A DNA stretch of 64,000 bases from Eledone cirrhosa (Eukaryota > Mollusca > Cephalopoda > Octopoda > Eledonidae). The notes beneath the pieces were generated by a model. The model was not told the origin of the DNA and searched no databases. It saw nothing but the letters and a program-made list of their open reading frames with translations. The DNA is taken from positions 5,661,950 to 5,725,949 of the forward strand of contig OZ024740.1 of NCBI GenBank assembly GCA_964016885.1, given 5' to 3'. The translations under genes and the position numbers were made by a program. Of this stretch, positions 25,326 to 34,975 are shown one piece after another (the stretch's first letter is position 1; the number at the start of each line of letters is the position of its first letter).

Positions 25326-27885
25326 TCCTCTGAGCTTGTTTGAAGGTCTGCACCAAACGTTCCGCTGCTCCGTTAGTAGCTGGGTGGTAAGGTGCCCCTG
25401 TCAGGTGCGTGATCCCACGTTCTTTGCACCAGCTCTGGAACTCCTCAGAAATAAAAGTTGGTGCGTTATCGGTGACTAGCGTGTGAGGAAATCCGAAGTG
25501 CGCAAAGTCTTCTTCAAGCAGATCTAAAGTGGCTCTGGAGGACGTGGATGACGTAGGATGAATGCATGGATACTTGGAATAAGCATCCGTGATCACCAAC
25601 CAATTACTGCCCATGAAATTTATTGCGTGATCCAGGTGTAAGCGGCTCCACGGCTTTTCAGGTAACATCCATGGGTGAACTGGAGACTTGGATGGCTGGT
25701 TTTGATGTTCACCACACAGATCACATTGTCGACTGGTTTTCTCTATAGCAGCATCGATACCAGGCCAATAAACAGCAGTTCTTGCCAATTGTTTCATGCG
25801 CTCCATGCCAAAGTGTCCGAGATGCAGAAAATTGAGGATCTTTGGCTGTAAGCTATGTGGAATCACGACTCTCGATCCATGGATAAGGCATCCGTGGCAG
25901 ATACTGAGTGAATCCGATAACTTCCGGAACTTATTGACTTCGTCATTGATCTCAGTATTCTTTGGTGGCCAGCCTTCACGGACGTAGCGTATCACTGTAG
26001 ATATCACTGGATCTTTCCCTGACTCTTGACGGAGGACGTTAGAATCGATAGGTTGGACTTGAAGACTGAGAGCTTTGATGGCGCACACCATGTCCATGTC
26101 TTCACTATTTTCCTTCCTGTCAAAGTCGATGTCATTACCAAATGGCAAGCGACTGAGGGCATCTGCATTGCCATGATCCGCTGTTTTCCGATATTCGATG
26201 GTGTAGTCAAACTGGTTCAGCCACAGGGCCCACCGTGCTAGTCGGTTAGCAGCGAGAAGTGGCGTCCCTTTCCTCGGACTGAACAGTGATGTCAGTGGCT
26301 TGTGGTCAGTTACGAGTATAAACTGATGTCCGTACAGATACTGATAGAACTTCTGCAAGCCAAATATGATCGCCAGGGCTTCCTTTTGAATTTGGCCGTA
26401 GTTACGCTGTGCAGAAGTAAGAGTCTTGGACACATTGGATATTGGGCGCTCGCTTCCATCAGGATAGCGATGAAACAGGACTGCTCCAATACCAACGTTT
26501 GACGCGTCGCAAGCCAGTCCCAAAGTTTTGTTTGGATCGAAGTGTATCAGAACTCGATCCGATGAAAGCACATTTTTCAACTGATCGAAAGCTGACTGTT
26601 CTTCATCTCCCCACTTCCAAGTAGTCGTTTTTTTCGTAAGGAAATAGAGTGGCTCTGCCATGCTGGCCAGGTTTGGGATAAACTTTCCATAGAACTGAAC
26701 TGAACCCAGGAAAGACTTCAAGCTTGAGACGTTCGTTGGAGGTGGCATGTTTAAAACTGCTTCGACCTTGGATCCCTTCGCAATCCCTTCAGCCGACAAG
26801 GTGTGTCCAAGGTATTCCACACTGGGTAGTGAAAACTGGCACTTGTCACGGCGACATCTGAGTCCTTTGTCGCACAGACGTGTGAGCAGACACTTTAGGT
26901 TGTTCAGGTGATCGTTTGCATCTTTCCCACTGACGAGCATGTCGTCCTGGAAGACGGCCGCACCAGGTAGATCTTGAGTCAGGTTTTCCATGATCTCCTG
27001 AAAGTAACCAGGTGCTGACTTGATTCCGAAAGAAAGTCGTTCCTGCAGGAGCACCACACGGTGAGTGCTGAGTGCAAGCCTGCGTTGACTTTCTGGAGCC
27101 AGCTTGATCTGATTATAGGCATCAGCAAGATCAATCTTTGTGTATCCGAATCCACCTCCGAGCTTCTGCATCAGTTCCTCTGGGAGTAGCATTAGATGAC
27201 GATGATCTGCAAGTTGGTCATTAATTCCCACAGAGTAGTCACCACAAATCCGTAGTTTGGGTTTCAGGTTGCCTGAAGTATGTGCTTTACGAATCGGTAC
27301 CACTGGCGTTCCGTATTCGTTGAACTGTATTGGCTTCCAGATTCCTTTGGCGATGCCTTCTTCGTAACGTTTGGCCAGGTCATCACGAAGAGCAAACGGG
27401 ACCAGGCGTGCCTTGTGAAAGACCGGTGTCACGTCCGACTTGAACTTCACTTCCAGTTCGAAGTCATTAAGACATCCTAATTCTTGCTTGAAGAGATCTG
27501 GGAATTCATCACACATGTTGTGACAATCTCGTTGCATGGAAATATAGGGCTCATTTGAGGTCTTTGGATGCATCACTTCTGCACCCTCACTCTTGGCCTG
27601 GCTGTCTATGCTTTTCAATCCTAGAGCATTGTCCACGGAAATTCCCAGAGTCTGGATAGCGTTTCGTCCCAGCAAATTAAGATCATGGATCTTGGTGACG
27701 ATGTAAGGTATTGAATTCCGTTTACCGGTCGTTGGATCCTTGGTTTGGCCCATGAAAGTTCCCAGAACGGGCAGGTCGTGCTTGCTGGCAGATTCAAACC
27801 GATGTTTGACATCTTGCAGCTTCGGTTTTCCTAATTGTTTCCAAACCGACAAGGAAACAAAATTGCCTGTAGTAGCTGTGTCCAT
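25285..27885 (-). pseudogene. pol: Pol polyprotein (protease-RT-RNase H-integrase), 866 codons
   Basis: Residue numbers are from the first Met. The retropepsin active-site region is at 2-4, where the triad reads DTA rather than the usual DTG/DSG, with the LLGRN motif at 71-75. RT lies at about 155-365: IDLADAYNQ at 251-259, SFGIKSAPGYFQ at 285-296 and a catalytic FQDD box at 312-315 instead of the common YxDD. RNase H acidic residues are D460, E502, D527 and D575. Integrase has a zinc-binding H688/H691/C721/C724 set and catalytic D752, D806 and E842 (D,D35E). The reading frame differs from Gag and overlaps it by 55 bp. The protease N-terminal strand appears to be encoded in the Gag frame, so this looks like a damaging indel rather than a programmed site placed before protease, though a -1 shift cannot be excluded. 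The C-terminal integrase is lost to another frame change. Confidence 0.9.
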
Positions 27886-28973
27886 TCCATTGTGAAAAGT
27901 CTGTTCTGGATTGTTATTGGCACATTCAAACTATGAGTATCGTGGGGAACTTCACCAAAGATCGCCTTGACTAGCTCAGCTTTCGTGATTATTTTCACGT
28001 AATTCTGTGAGCGATGATTACGTTGCTGATGTTGTTTCTTTCTACACACCGCTTGCAAATGTCCCTTTTTGTCACAAAAATGACATTTGGCTTCTTTGAA
28101 GGGGCAGTCTGTCGCTTTGTGGGCCTTTCCACATCGGTAGCACATCTCCTGGTCTGTGGAATAAGACTGCTGATAGTTCTTTCGAGGACCCTTGTTCTTG
28201 TTCTGCTGGACCTTGTAGACTTGCTTGGTTTTGGAACCATAAACAGTTTCCTTGGCAACCTTTGCTGCGTCTTCGGTCCCGATGGCAACTTGGACAGCAC
28301 GGGCGAAATCTAGTTCTGTATCCTTGATCTTGAAAATAGCCTTCAACACAGCTTCATTATTGACAGAACATATAAATCTCTGTCTTAGAGCTTCATCTTG
28401 TGGATTTGTGATCGAAGGAAAATCACAGGTAGCTGCATCCTGACGTATACGTGCTGCCAGCTCCTGGAGAGTTTCGCCTGGCTTCCGTTGCATGTCACTC
28501 CAGAACTTGAAACGTTCTCTCACAATGAAAAGTTTTGGGTCGAACTGTTCTTTCATGAAGTCAACAATTTCGTCCATTGTCAACTTGTTGATATCCTTAG
28601 GCGGATTTTGTTGAGCAGCCAGATTTGCAAGTTGTTTGTAGATAGCAGCCGTCTGATTAGTCAGGAACACTTGTGCCATGCGTTGCTCGGGTACAGCGTT
28701 AGCAGCCACAAACGTGCAGAATCTTGACCAGTAATCAGGCCATAGTTCTGTTGTTGAATCAAAAGCAGAAAATGGTGGGATGAATACTGTTGGTGTCGAA
28801 GCAACTGGCGACGCCAATAAACTCTGTTGTTCAGAATCTCGAGCACCAAACAGTTTTATCAGAGTGTCTATATCTTTCTTGTGTTGTTGCATTTGTTGTT
28901 CCTGTTGTTGCATTTATTGTTCCATCTGTTCTCTAAACAACTTTATTAGCTCCGCTGTTTGTTGTTCCGCCAT
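27831..28973 (-). pseudogene. gag: Gag with two zinc knuckles, interrupted by an early stop
   Basis: An ATG at 28,971-28,973 starts a Gln-rich reading frame that meets an in-frame TAA at 28,914-28,916 after 19 codons. The frame then stays open for 360 codons (from Met at 28,913). The body is a typical retrotransposon Gag (WPDYWSRFCTFVAAN around residues 58-72 of the downstream ORF). It has two nucleic-acid-binding knuckles near the C-terminus, CX2CX3HX4C at 258-270 and CX2CX4HX4C at 277-290. The first knuckle has three rather than four residues before His. The stop lies in a (CAA/CAG)-rich stretch where a single C-to-T change in a Gln codon would create it. Reinitiation at the second Met could still give a nearly complete Gag, so this may be only weakly inactivating. 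Confidence 0.88.
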
Positions 28974-28984
28974 GTTTTTGTGAT

Positions 28985-29058
28985 AAACAATTTCCCGGCA
29001 ATGTAGGTAAATCCTATCGGCAATGTAGGTAAATCCTATCGTCGTCGCCAATAAACTG
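28985..29058 (-). other. Second primer-binding/leader copy
   Basis: Just inside the short LTR remnant, the complement reads 'tttattggcgacgacgatag' followed by two copies of a 'gataggatttacctacattg' segment. This parallels the primer-binding region next to the full 5' LTR, so leader DNA is duplicated. I did not assign the primer tRNA. Confidence 0.6.
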
Positions 29059-29115
29059 TGTTGTATTCCTCTCGGTACTCGCAGAGAAAACATAACAAGT
29101 TATATCAAATAATTT
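29059..29115 (-). repeat. Truncated LTR end (57 bp) inside the element
   Basis: The sequence matches the first 57 bp of the plus-strand LTR (its R/U5 end in element sense), from 'tgttgtattcctctcggtac' to 'tatcaaataattt', with two substitutions. It then switches into the 48-bp minisatellite. It is an extra partial LTR between the complete 5' LTR and gag. Confidence 0.9.
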
Positions 29116-29415
29116 TTGTTGTGGCACCAGCACTACCACCTTACAGGGTGCACTGGGTGTTTTTTGTTGTGGCACCAGCACTACCACCTTACAGGGTGCA
29201 CTGGGTGCTTTTTGTTGTGGCACCAGCACTACCACCTTACAGGATAACTGGATGCTTTTTGTTGTGGCACCAGCACTACCACCTTACAGGGTGACTGGGT
29301 GCTTTTTGTTGTGGCACCAGCACTACCACCTTACAGGATGACAGGATGCTTTTTGTTGTGGCACCAGCACTACCACCTTACAGGGTGACTGGGTGCTTTT
29401 TGTTGTGGCACCAGC
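29116..29415 (-). repeat. 48-bp minisatellite (about 6.4 units), RTE 3'-UTR family
   Basis: The units are 47-48 bp with core 'ttgttgtggcaccagcacta' and 'ccaccttacagggtg'. The complement is almost the same as the 53.3 kb array and clearly related to the 48-bp module in the LINE 3' UTR at 61.7 kb. The array lies exactly between the truncated LTR and the leader next to the full 5' LTR. Confidence 0.93.
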
Positions 29416-29446
29416 GGTAAATCCTATCGGCGACGCCAATAAACTC
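29416..29446 (-). other. Primer-binding region next to the 5' LTR
   Basis: In element sense the LTR terminus CA is followed by 'gagtttattggcgtcgccga' and 'taggatttacc'. A TGG-starting primer-binding site a few bases inside the LTR ('tggcgtcgccgatagg') fits Gypsy elements. The corresponding tRNA was not identified. Confidence 0.55.
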
Positions 29447-29722
29447 TGTTGTATTCCTCTCGGTACTCGCAGAGAAAACACAACGAGTTATATCAAATAA
29501 TTTGTGTAATTTGCGAAACAACCAAAAGGCCCCTCCTCGCAGTAGCAGAATAACATAAAGTAAGTAAGTAATCTGTGACCGAGTTTTTAACACCAACGCT
29601 GACCGACTGCCCAGGTCACGTGACCCATATGCAAATGTGTGAGCACGTGCAAACCGAACAAAACGAATTTAACAGTCCATACAACAATGAGGTTGTGAGT
29701 TCGATTCCCAGTCCATACAACA
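29447..29722 (-). promoter_or_regulatory. 5' LTR of the Mag-like Gypsy element
   Basis: 276 bp, TG...CA, differing from the 3' LTR at one visible position. In element sense it would drive transcription leftwards into gag. It carries the same two CACGTG boxes and ATTTGCAT octamer as its partner. I did not see a convincing TATA box or AATAAA. Confidence 0.9.
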
Positions 29723-30573
29723 AGTATAACCCTGTATATACTATAGTATTATAGTATAACCCTGTATATACTATAGTATTATACTATAACCCTGTATATA
29801 CTATAGAATTATAGTATAACCCTGTATATACTATAGTATTATAGTATAACCCTGTATATACTATATAATTATAGTATAACCCTGTATATACTATAGTATT
29901 ATACTATAACCCTGTATATACTATAGTATTATACTATAACCCCGTATATACTATAGTATTATACTATAACCCTGTATATACTATAGTATTATACTATAAC
30001 CCTGTATATACTATAGTATTATAGTATAACCCTGTATATACTATAGTATTATACTATAACCCTGTATATACTATAGTATTATACTATAACCCTGTATATA
30101 CTATAGTATTATAGTATAACCCTGTATATACTATAGTATTATACTATAATCCTGTATATACTATAGTATTATAGTATAACCCTGTATATACTATAGTATT
30201 ATAGTATAACCCCGTATATACTATAGTATTATACTATAACCAGTAATGCACTGGGTATTTGCTGGCCTTGTGCCTAACGTAGAAACAAGTATTATACTAT
30301 AACCCTGTATATACTATAGTATTATAGTATAACCCTGTATATACTATAGTATTATACTATAACCCTGTATATACTATATAGTATTATACTATAACCCTGT
30401 ATATACTATAGTATTATAGTATAACCCTGTATATACTATAGTATTATAGTATAACCCTGTATATACTATAGTATTATACTATAACCCTGTATATACTATA
30501 GTATTATACTATAATCCTGTATATACTATAGTATTATAGTATAACCCTGTATATACTATAGTATTATAGTATA
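29723..30573. repeat. 30-bp minisatellite, right part
   Basis: About 27 units of the 30-bp repeat, in two interspersed variants (actata or agtata before 'accctgtatatactatag'). One foreign 45-50-bp stretch interrupts it at about 30,241-30,288 ('cagtaatgcactgggtattt' onwards), which matches nothing else here. The array stops at the Gag fragment of the next element. Confidence 0.95.
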
Positions 30574-31024
30574 ACCCGGCGCATCCGGGAACTGAGCGAC
30601 TCAACAGCAGAGAACAACTCTTTCGTGAAACAATTCTTCTTCTCCTATTTGCCAACAAATGTGCAGACCATATTGGCAAATATGGTTGACACCAGTTCTC
30701 TGGACCAAATTGCAGCCTCGGTGGATCGCATAATGGAATTTTCTTGTGTGACTACTTCGGCAGATTCACTCATCGCTTCTTATACTTTTAAAACACAGCC
30801 AGCCTGCTTCACCACGTGAGGACTCTATGCTGAGGGCCATTGACCTGTTAACTCGTCAAGTGGCTAAACTGTGTCGGGAGCGAGCACCATCCAGGTGGGG
30901 TTCACGAAATCGGTCTTCTTATCTTCATCGTCGCGCCAACATCCCCGTCTTTGTGTTGGTATCACGTGCCAACATCCTCGTCTTTGTGTTGGTATCACGT
31001 GCGTTTTTGTGAAAAGGCGAAACA
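30574..31024 (+). pseudogene. gag: Gag C-terminal fragment with CWYH zinc knuckle
   Basis: The opening frame reads RRIRELSDSTAENN and then the FFFSYLPTNVQTILANMVD helix region typical of Gypsy Gag ('LR..R.L..D......F...LP..VQ.ILA'). It stops at 30,817-30,819. A following segment (LTRQVAKLCRERAPSRWGSR) is in another frame, and the zinc knuckle CWYHVRFCEKAKHC (from 30,987) is in a third. A 33-bp tandem duplication (30,936-30,968 and 30,969-31,001) repeats the first half of the knuckle. The upstream two thirds of Gag are missing. Confidence 0.8.
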
Positions 31025-31387
31025 TTGTATTCAGCCCCGCTCTTTCGAGACATCGGAAAACTAAAATTGGAGAGTCTGGGCACGGCAGACCTCTCCCCCA
31101 TTAATTTTCCTTATCGTGCTTCCTTTATCAGAGACCGAGTTTCAAACAAATCAGTTATGGTCGACAGAGGATCTAGTTGCAGTATTTGGCCTCTTCGGTT
31201 CAGCTCTAGCAAGCCAAATTTTTCAGGCATTTTCTTGTATGCAGTAAACCAGTCTCCTATAAAAACTTATGGACAAATATTTTTATCATTGGACCTAGCT
31301 TTGCGTTGAGATTTCAAATGGATTTTCGTCGTTGCGGACTTACCTCATCCTATTCTCGGTGCTGATTTTTTACACCACTATTCACTG
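31025..31387 (+). pseudogene. pol: Protease domain, active-site mutated
   Basis: The segment RDRVSNKSVMVDRGSSCSIW corresponds to the retropepsin active-site strand, with DRG where DTG/DSG is expected, so the enzyme should be dead. A TGA at 31,307-31,309 ends the frame. The continuation in the same frame ([12 protein letters not shown]) is the ILG flap-side motif found before RT in this lineage. Confidence 0.8.
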
Positions 31388-32130
31388 TTGGTAGATGTCA
31401 GGAGACAGAAACTTGTGGATGGTACCACATCCTTATCTACGCCTGCTCGTGGGTCTACTGCTACTGTCATAAGTCCCGCGTGTTTTATAGCTGTCTCTGG
31501 AAACCAGTTTCATTCACTTCTTGCCTCGTTTCCCGAGTTAACTGACATTTCATTTAAACCGAATCAAGTAGTCCACTCGACTAGACATTTTATTACAACA
31601 ACTGCTCCGCCTGTTTTCTCTCGTCCACGTAGGTTGGCTCCGGACAGGCTAAAGAAAGCCAGGGATGAGTTCGAACACATGCTTCAGCTTGGTCTTATAC
31701 GACCGTCAACCAGCCCATGGGCATCTCCGCTTCATTTGGCTCGTAAGGGTGAGGCGGATTTTAGACCTGTGGGAGATTATAGACGACTCAATGCTATCAC
31801 TACACCTGATCATTATCCTTTACCAAATTTACAGGATTTTTCATCCGTTCTGCATGGATGCAAGATATTTTCTAAAATAGATCTGGTACGCGCTTACCAT
31901 CAAATACCCATGCATCCGGAAGACATACCAAAAACAGCTGTGACCACCCCTTTTGGTTCGTTTAAATTTCTGTCCATGCCTTTTGGTTTGCGGAATGCCT
32001 GTAGTACGTTCCAACGTTTTATCGATGAAGTCACGCGTGGATTGGATTTCGTGTTTGCTTACGTAGATGATCTCCTGATAGCCAGTGATTCAGCTGAGCA
32101 CCATCATCAACACCTATCTCAGTTATTCAA
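31388..32130 (+). pseudogene. pol: Reverse transcriptase, N-terminal and palm
   Basis: Same frame as protease. Visible motifs are [72 protein letters not shown] and the catalytic YVDDLLIAS (about residues 226-234 from the first Met). The frame is intact up to about 32,130, where the thumb sequence continues in the next frame, implying a single-base change. It reads through meaninglessly to 32,215. Confidence 0.9.
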
Positions 32131-33198
32131 CGTCTCCAATCCTACCAAGTCAGAATCAACTCAGCTAAATGTGTGTTTGGTGCAGATTCACTGGAATTCC
32201 TCGGTCATCTTATAGATTCAGAAGGCATTCGACCATTGCCATCTAAGGTAGAAGCAATTCAGCATATCGCACTACCAATATCCTTGAAACAATTACGCCA
32301 TTTCTTGGGATTAATTAACTTTTAGTGTCGTTTCATTCCTAACTGTGCGGACAAGTTGTTCCCCTTGACACAGTTTTTAAAGACTGCAAACAAGAAAGAT
32401 GCTCCTATTTCACTTTCTGCCGATGCCTTGCAGTCTTTTGAATCCGTCAAGTCTGAGCTCGCTGAAGTTTCCTTCCTTGCCCATCCTGTTGCAACCGCGA
32501 GACTTTCCTTATCTGTTGATGCATCCGATCATGCTGTTGGTGTAGTTTTGTAACATGCGATCGATCACCAGGTTCAACCACTGGCGTTTTTCTCACGCCA
32601 ACTAATACCAGCAGAGCAACGTTACAGTACTTTTGACAGAGAGCTTCTAGCGATTTATCTTGCTGTGAGACATTTCCACCATCTTCTTGAAGGTCGGGAA
32701 TTCACGGTATTCACAGACCATAAACCACTCACATTCGCTCTTCAAACCAAATCCGACAGGTACTCTCCGAGAGCGTATAGGCATCTGGATCTCATCTCCC
32801 AGTATACCAGTGACATTCGTCATATAGCTGGAACTGCCAACATACCTGCGGACGCATTATCTTGACTTTCTGTGTGTTCTCTTGCGTCTCCTGCACATAT
32901 CGATTTGGTTGCCATAGCAACTGACCAACCTATTTTGGATTCGTTGGACATTTCTTCTACCCAACTTTCCTGCTGTAAGTTTGATTATTTACCCCTTCCA
33001 TCTGCTGAAGGAAAAATTCTTTGCGATATTTCTACTGGATAACCCAGACCGTTTGTTCCAGATTGTCATCAGCAGACAGTTTTTGATGCACTTCATTCCT
33101 TGTCGCATCCTGTCATAGCTGCCACGGTGAAGCTTATTACGGCTCGATTCTTCTGGCCTAATATGCGTCGTTTAATCACCGGCTGAGCACGTTCTTGT
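32131..33198 (+). pseudogene. pol: RT thumb, RNase H and integrase zinc region with stops
   Basis: The frame continues from [14 protein letters not shown] and [13 protein letters not shown]. RNase H follows (LSVDASDHAVG, RYSTFDRELLAIYLAVRHF, FTVFTDHKPLTFAL) and then the integrase HHCC part (LHSLSHPVIAAT ... FFWPNMRRLI ... CLKCQRSK). In-frame stops are at 32,323-32,325 (TAG), 32,551-32,553 (TAA), 32,863-32,865 (TGA), 33,040-33,042 (TAA) and 33,184-33,186 (TGA). No frame change is needed after 32,131. Confidence 0.88.
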
Positions 33199-33747
33199 TT
33201 GAAGTGTCAGCGCTCTAAGATTTATCGGCATGTCCGCGCTCCTCTTGGGAAATTCAGCCCACCAGACGCACGTTTCCGTCATATTCACATGGATATTGTT
33301 GGTCCGTGGCCCGTTAGTCGTGGGTTAACATATATATTGACTTGTATCGATCGTTTCTCTCGGTGGCCTGAAGCCATACCCTTAGTGGACATAACAGCAG
33401 AGTCCGTTGCCCGAGCTTTCATTTCCAATTGGATTGCTCCCTTTGGTGTTCCTACTAAAATAACTAAGGATCGTGGACGCCAATTTGAAGCTTCCTTATT
33501 TCGTGAAATATCACAATTCTTGGGTGCTCATCACATTCATACGACCAGCTATCATCCAGCCTCCAATGGAATGGTCGAGAGGTTTCATAGACTGTTGAAA
33601 GCTGCACTCCGCGCTACTCCTGATCTGCAACGTTGGACTGAATTTTTGCCAATCGTGCTTCTTGGTTGTCGTTCTGCCATTAAAACAGATTTAGGTTTTT
33701 CTTCTGCTGAACTTCTTTATGGTACCACATTGTCTCTTCCTGGATAA
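33199..33747 (+). pseudogene. pol: Integrase catalytic core
   Basis: An open 182-codon stretch reads FRHIHMDIVGPWPVSRG (first catalytic Asp), FGVPTKITKDRGRQFEASLF (second Asp in TKDRG; lineage members usually have TDRG) and SYHPASNGMVERFHR (catalytic Glu). It ends with a TAA at 33,745-33,747 after LLYGTTLSLPG. It is in frame with the RNase H part and the tail that follows. Confidence 0.9.
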
Positions 33748-34206
33748 ATGTTAGCACCAGTGGATTCATCGCATCTTGACCCAGCATCATATGTTACCAG
33801 GATTTGTTCGTATTTCTCGGATCTTCCACCGATGAACCCTCGTGACCAGTCTATTTCTTCTGCTGTTCCATCGGACATCTCTACGTGGACACACATTTTC
33901 ATACGGAATGATTCCGTCAAGGGACCTCTTACGTCACCCTACAATGGACCTTTTCGTGTGCTTTCGCACACACCCAAACATTTAACAGTGGCTGTCAATG
34001 GTCGAAAAGAGACAATATCCATTGACAGAGCAAAGAAGGCTTTCTCTAAAAGTCTCATTACACTGCCTGACATACCTCGTACATACACTCCCACACCAAC
34101 ACTTTCACCTCCACCGCAAACACCACATACCACACAACCTTATGTCACACGAAGTGGCAGGACGGTAAAATGGCCACGAAAATTTTCAAAAACAATATAC
34201 ATCTAA
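33748..34206 (+). pseudogene. pol: Integrase C-terminal/Pol tail
   Basis: Directly continuous with the integrase core across one stop. It contains the GPX-like segment 'GPLTSPYNGPFRVLSHTPKH' and DRAKKAF, then a Pro/Thr-rich end with 'VTRSGRTVKWPRKF'. This is the usual C-terminal signature of this group of Gypsy elements. It is followed by non-coding DNA to the polypurine tract. Confidence 0.85.
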
Positions 34207-34559
34207 CCCCTAGTGGCATTAACAAACTTCTTTTTCAGTTTTCAGATAGAACTAGTGTCAGAAAGCCTGTACACTGGTGATGTTTGAACTATTTGACTTT
34301 GAAAAACTTTAAAAAACTTTGAACTTACCATTGAGCATTAATTTTCTCTGCTCCCTTCACTTTGAATTATCAGTTTGTTACATTCACATTTTTCTTGGTA
34401 AAATGCATTTACTTGTTTGTGCTCCTTTGCTATTTGCTTGCTCATGTTTTTTTATTCATTCATTTTCTTGTACCTTTTGTTTTGCTCCTCATTTCTTACG
34501 GGTTCTCGCTACAATGACCTTCGTTTGATTATTCGACTTCTCGTCTGAGAGGGGAGTCT

Positions 34560-34975
34560 TGTAGCGCTCTCTAGACAAGGGAAGTAGCTAGAGTTACTTC
34601 CCGTTGAAATTCTAGAACCTACCCTTTAACTTCCGTTCAAGGGATTATAAAAGAGGAAACTGAAATACATCTTCCTCTTTCTGGCAGCTTTTTCTCAAAC
34701 TGATCACATCGAGCGCAAGCATGCTAACCTTTATCCAACCACATCTCATGGTTCAGTATTATACCTCGTTATGCCACGAGGATATTTGTTTACCACGTTT
34801 GTAACATGGACTACATAAAAATGCAAGTTATTTTGATACTCGTTTTGAGAAACTTATTACGCTTTCAGTCATTACTTTTTGTAGTGAGAGATAATTCTCA
34901 CACGGCATGATATTGTATGAAAATTCTCCTATCTCATGTTTCTATTAAATTTAGTAGTTGGGATCCGGTGGTACT
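34560..34975 (+). promoter_or_regulatory. 3' LTR of the CsRn1-like element (right end uncertain)
   Basis: It starts 'tgtagcgctctctagacaag' directly after the polypurine tract. A 'tataaaag' TATA-like box at 34,646-34,653 sits about 85 bp in, suitable for an LTR promoter. The right boundary is a guess because no second LTR is present in the window. Confidence 0.55.

Larger units (their letters stand above)
24410..29722 (-). mobile_element. Ty3/Gypsy LTR retrotransposon, Mag/K02A2.6-like, young copy
   Basis: Two 276-bp LTRs (24,410-24,685 and 29,447-29,722) start TG and end CA and differ at one position that I can see (aagag versus aacag near the 3' part). They flank Gag, protease, RT, RNase H and integrase in that order on the minus strand. 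The polypurine tract is 'ggtggggagg' (complement of 24,686-24,695). The 5-bp flanks are tgtat (24,405-24,409) and agtat (29,723-29,727). The expected minisatellite base order is agtat, so this is a 5-bp target-site duplication with one substitution. The copy is coding-defective: it has an early Gag stop, a frame change at protease and a frame change in the integrase C-terminal part. A duplicated LTR end plus a LINE-derived minisatellite lie in its leader. LTR similarity implies recent insertion. Confidence 0.93.
30574..34975 (+). mobile_element. Decayed CsRn1-like Ty3/Gypsy retrotransposon, 5' truncated
   Basis: Plus-strand order: Gag C-terminal part, CWYH-type zinc knuckle, protease, RT, RNase H, integrase, basic tail, polypurine tract (gagaggggag at 34,547-34,556), 3' LTR from about 34,560. 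There is no 5' LTR, and the element starts inside Gag at the minisatellite border. The CWYHxxFxxxAxxC knuckle and the YVDD RT point to the CsRn1/related lineage rather than the Mag-like lineage next door. Several stops and frame changes make it inactive. The right end of the LTR is not defined because there is no partner to compare. Confidence 0.85.

Noticed and set aside
24538..28983. Plus-strand open frames (for example 24,538-24,918, 25,180-25,479, 28,398-28,727) across the Gypsy element
   Set aside because: They are antisense shadows of gag and pol with no motif support.
24258..30573. 30-bp repeats as a CRISPR or centromere-type satellite
   Set aside because: There are no spacers and only about 32 units split by a transposon, so it is an ordinary minisatellite.
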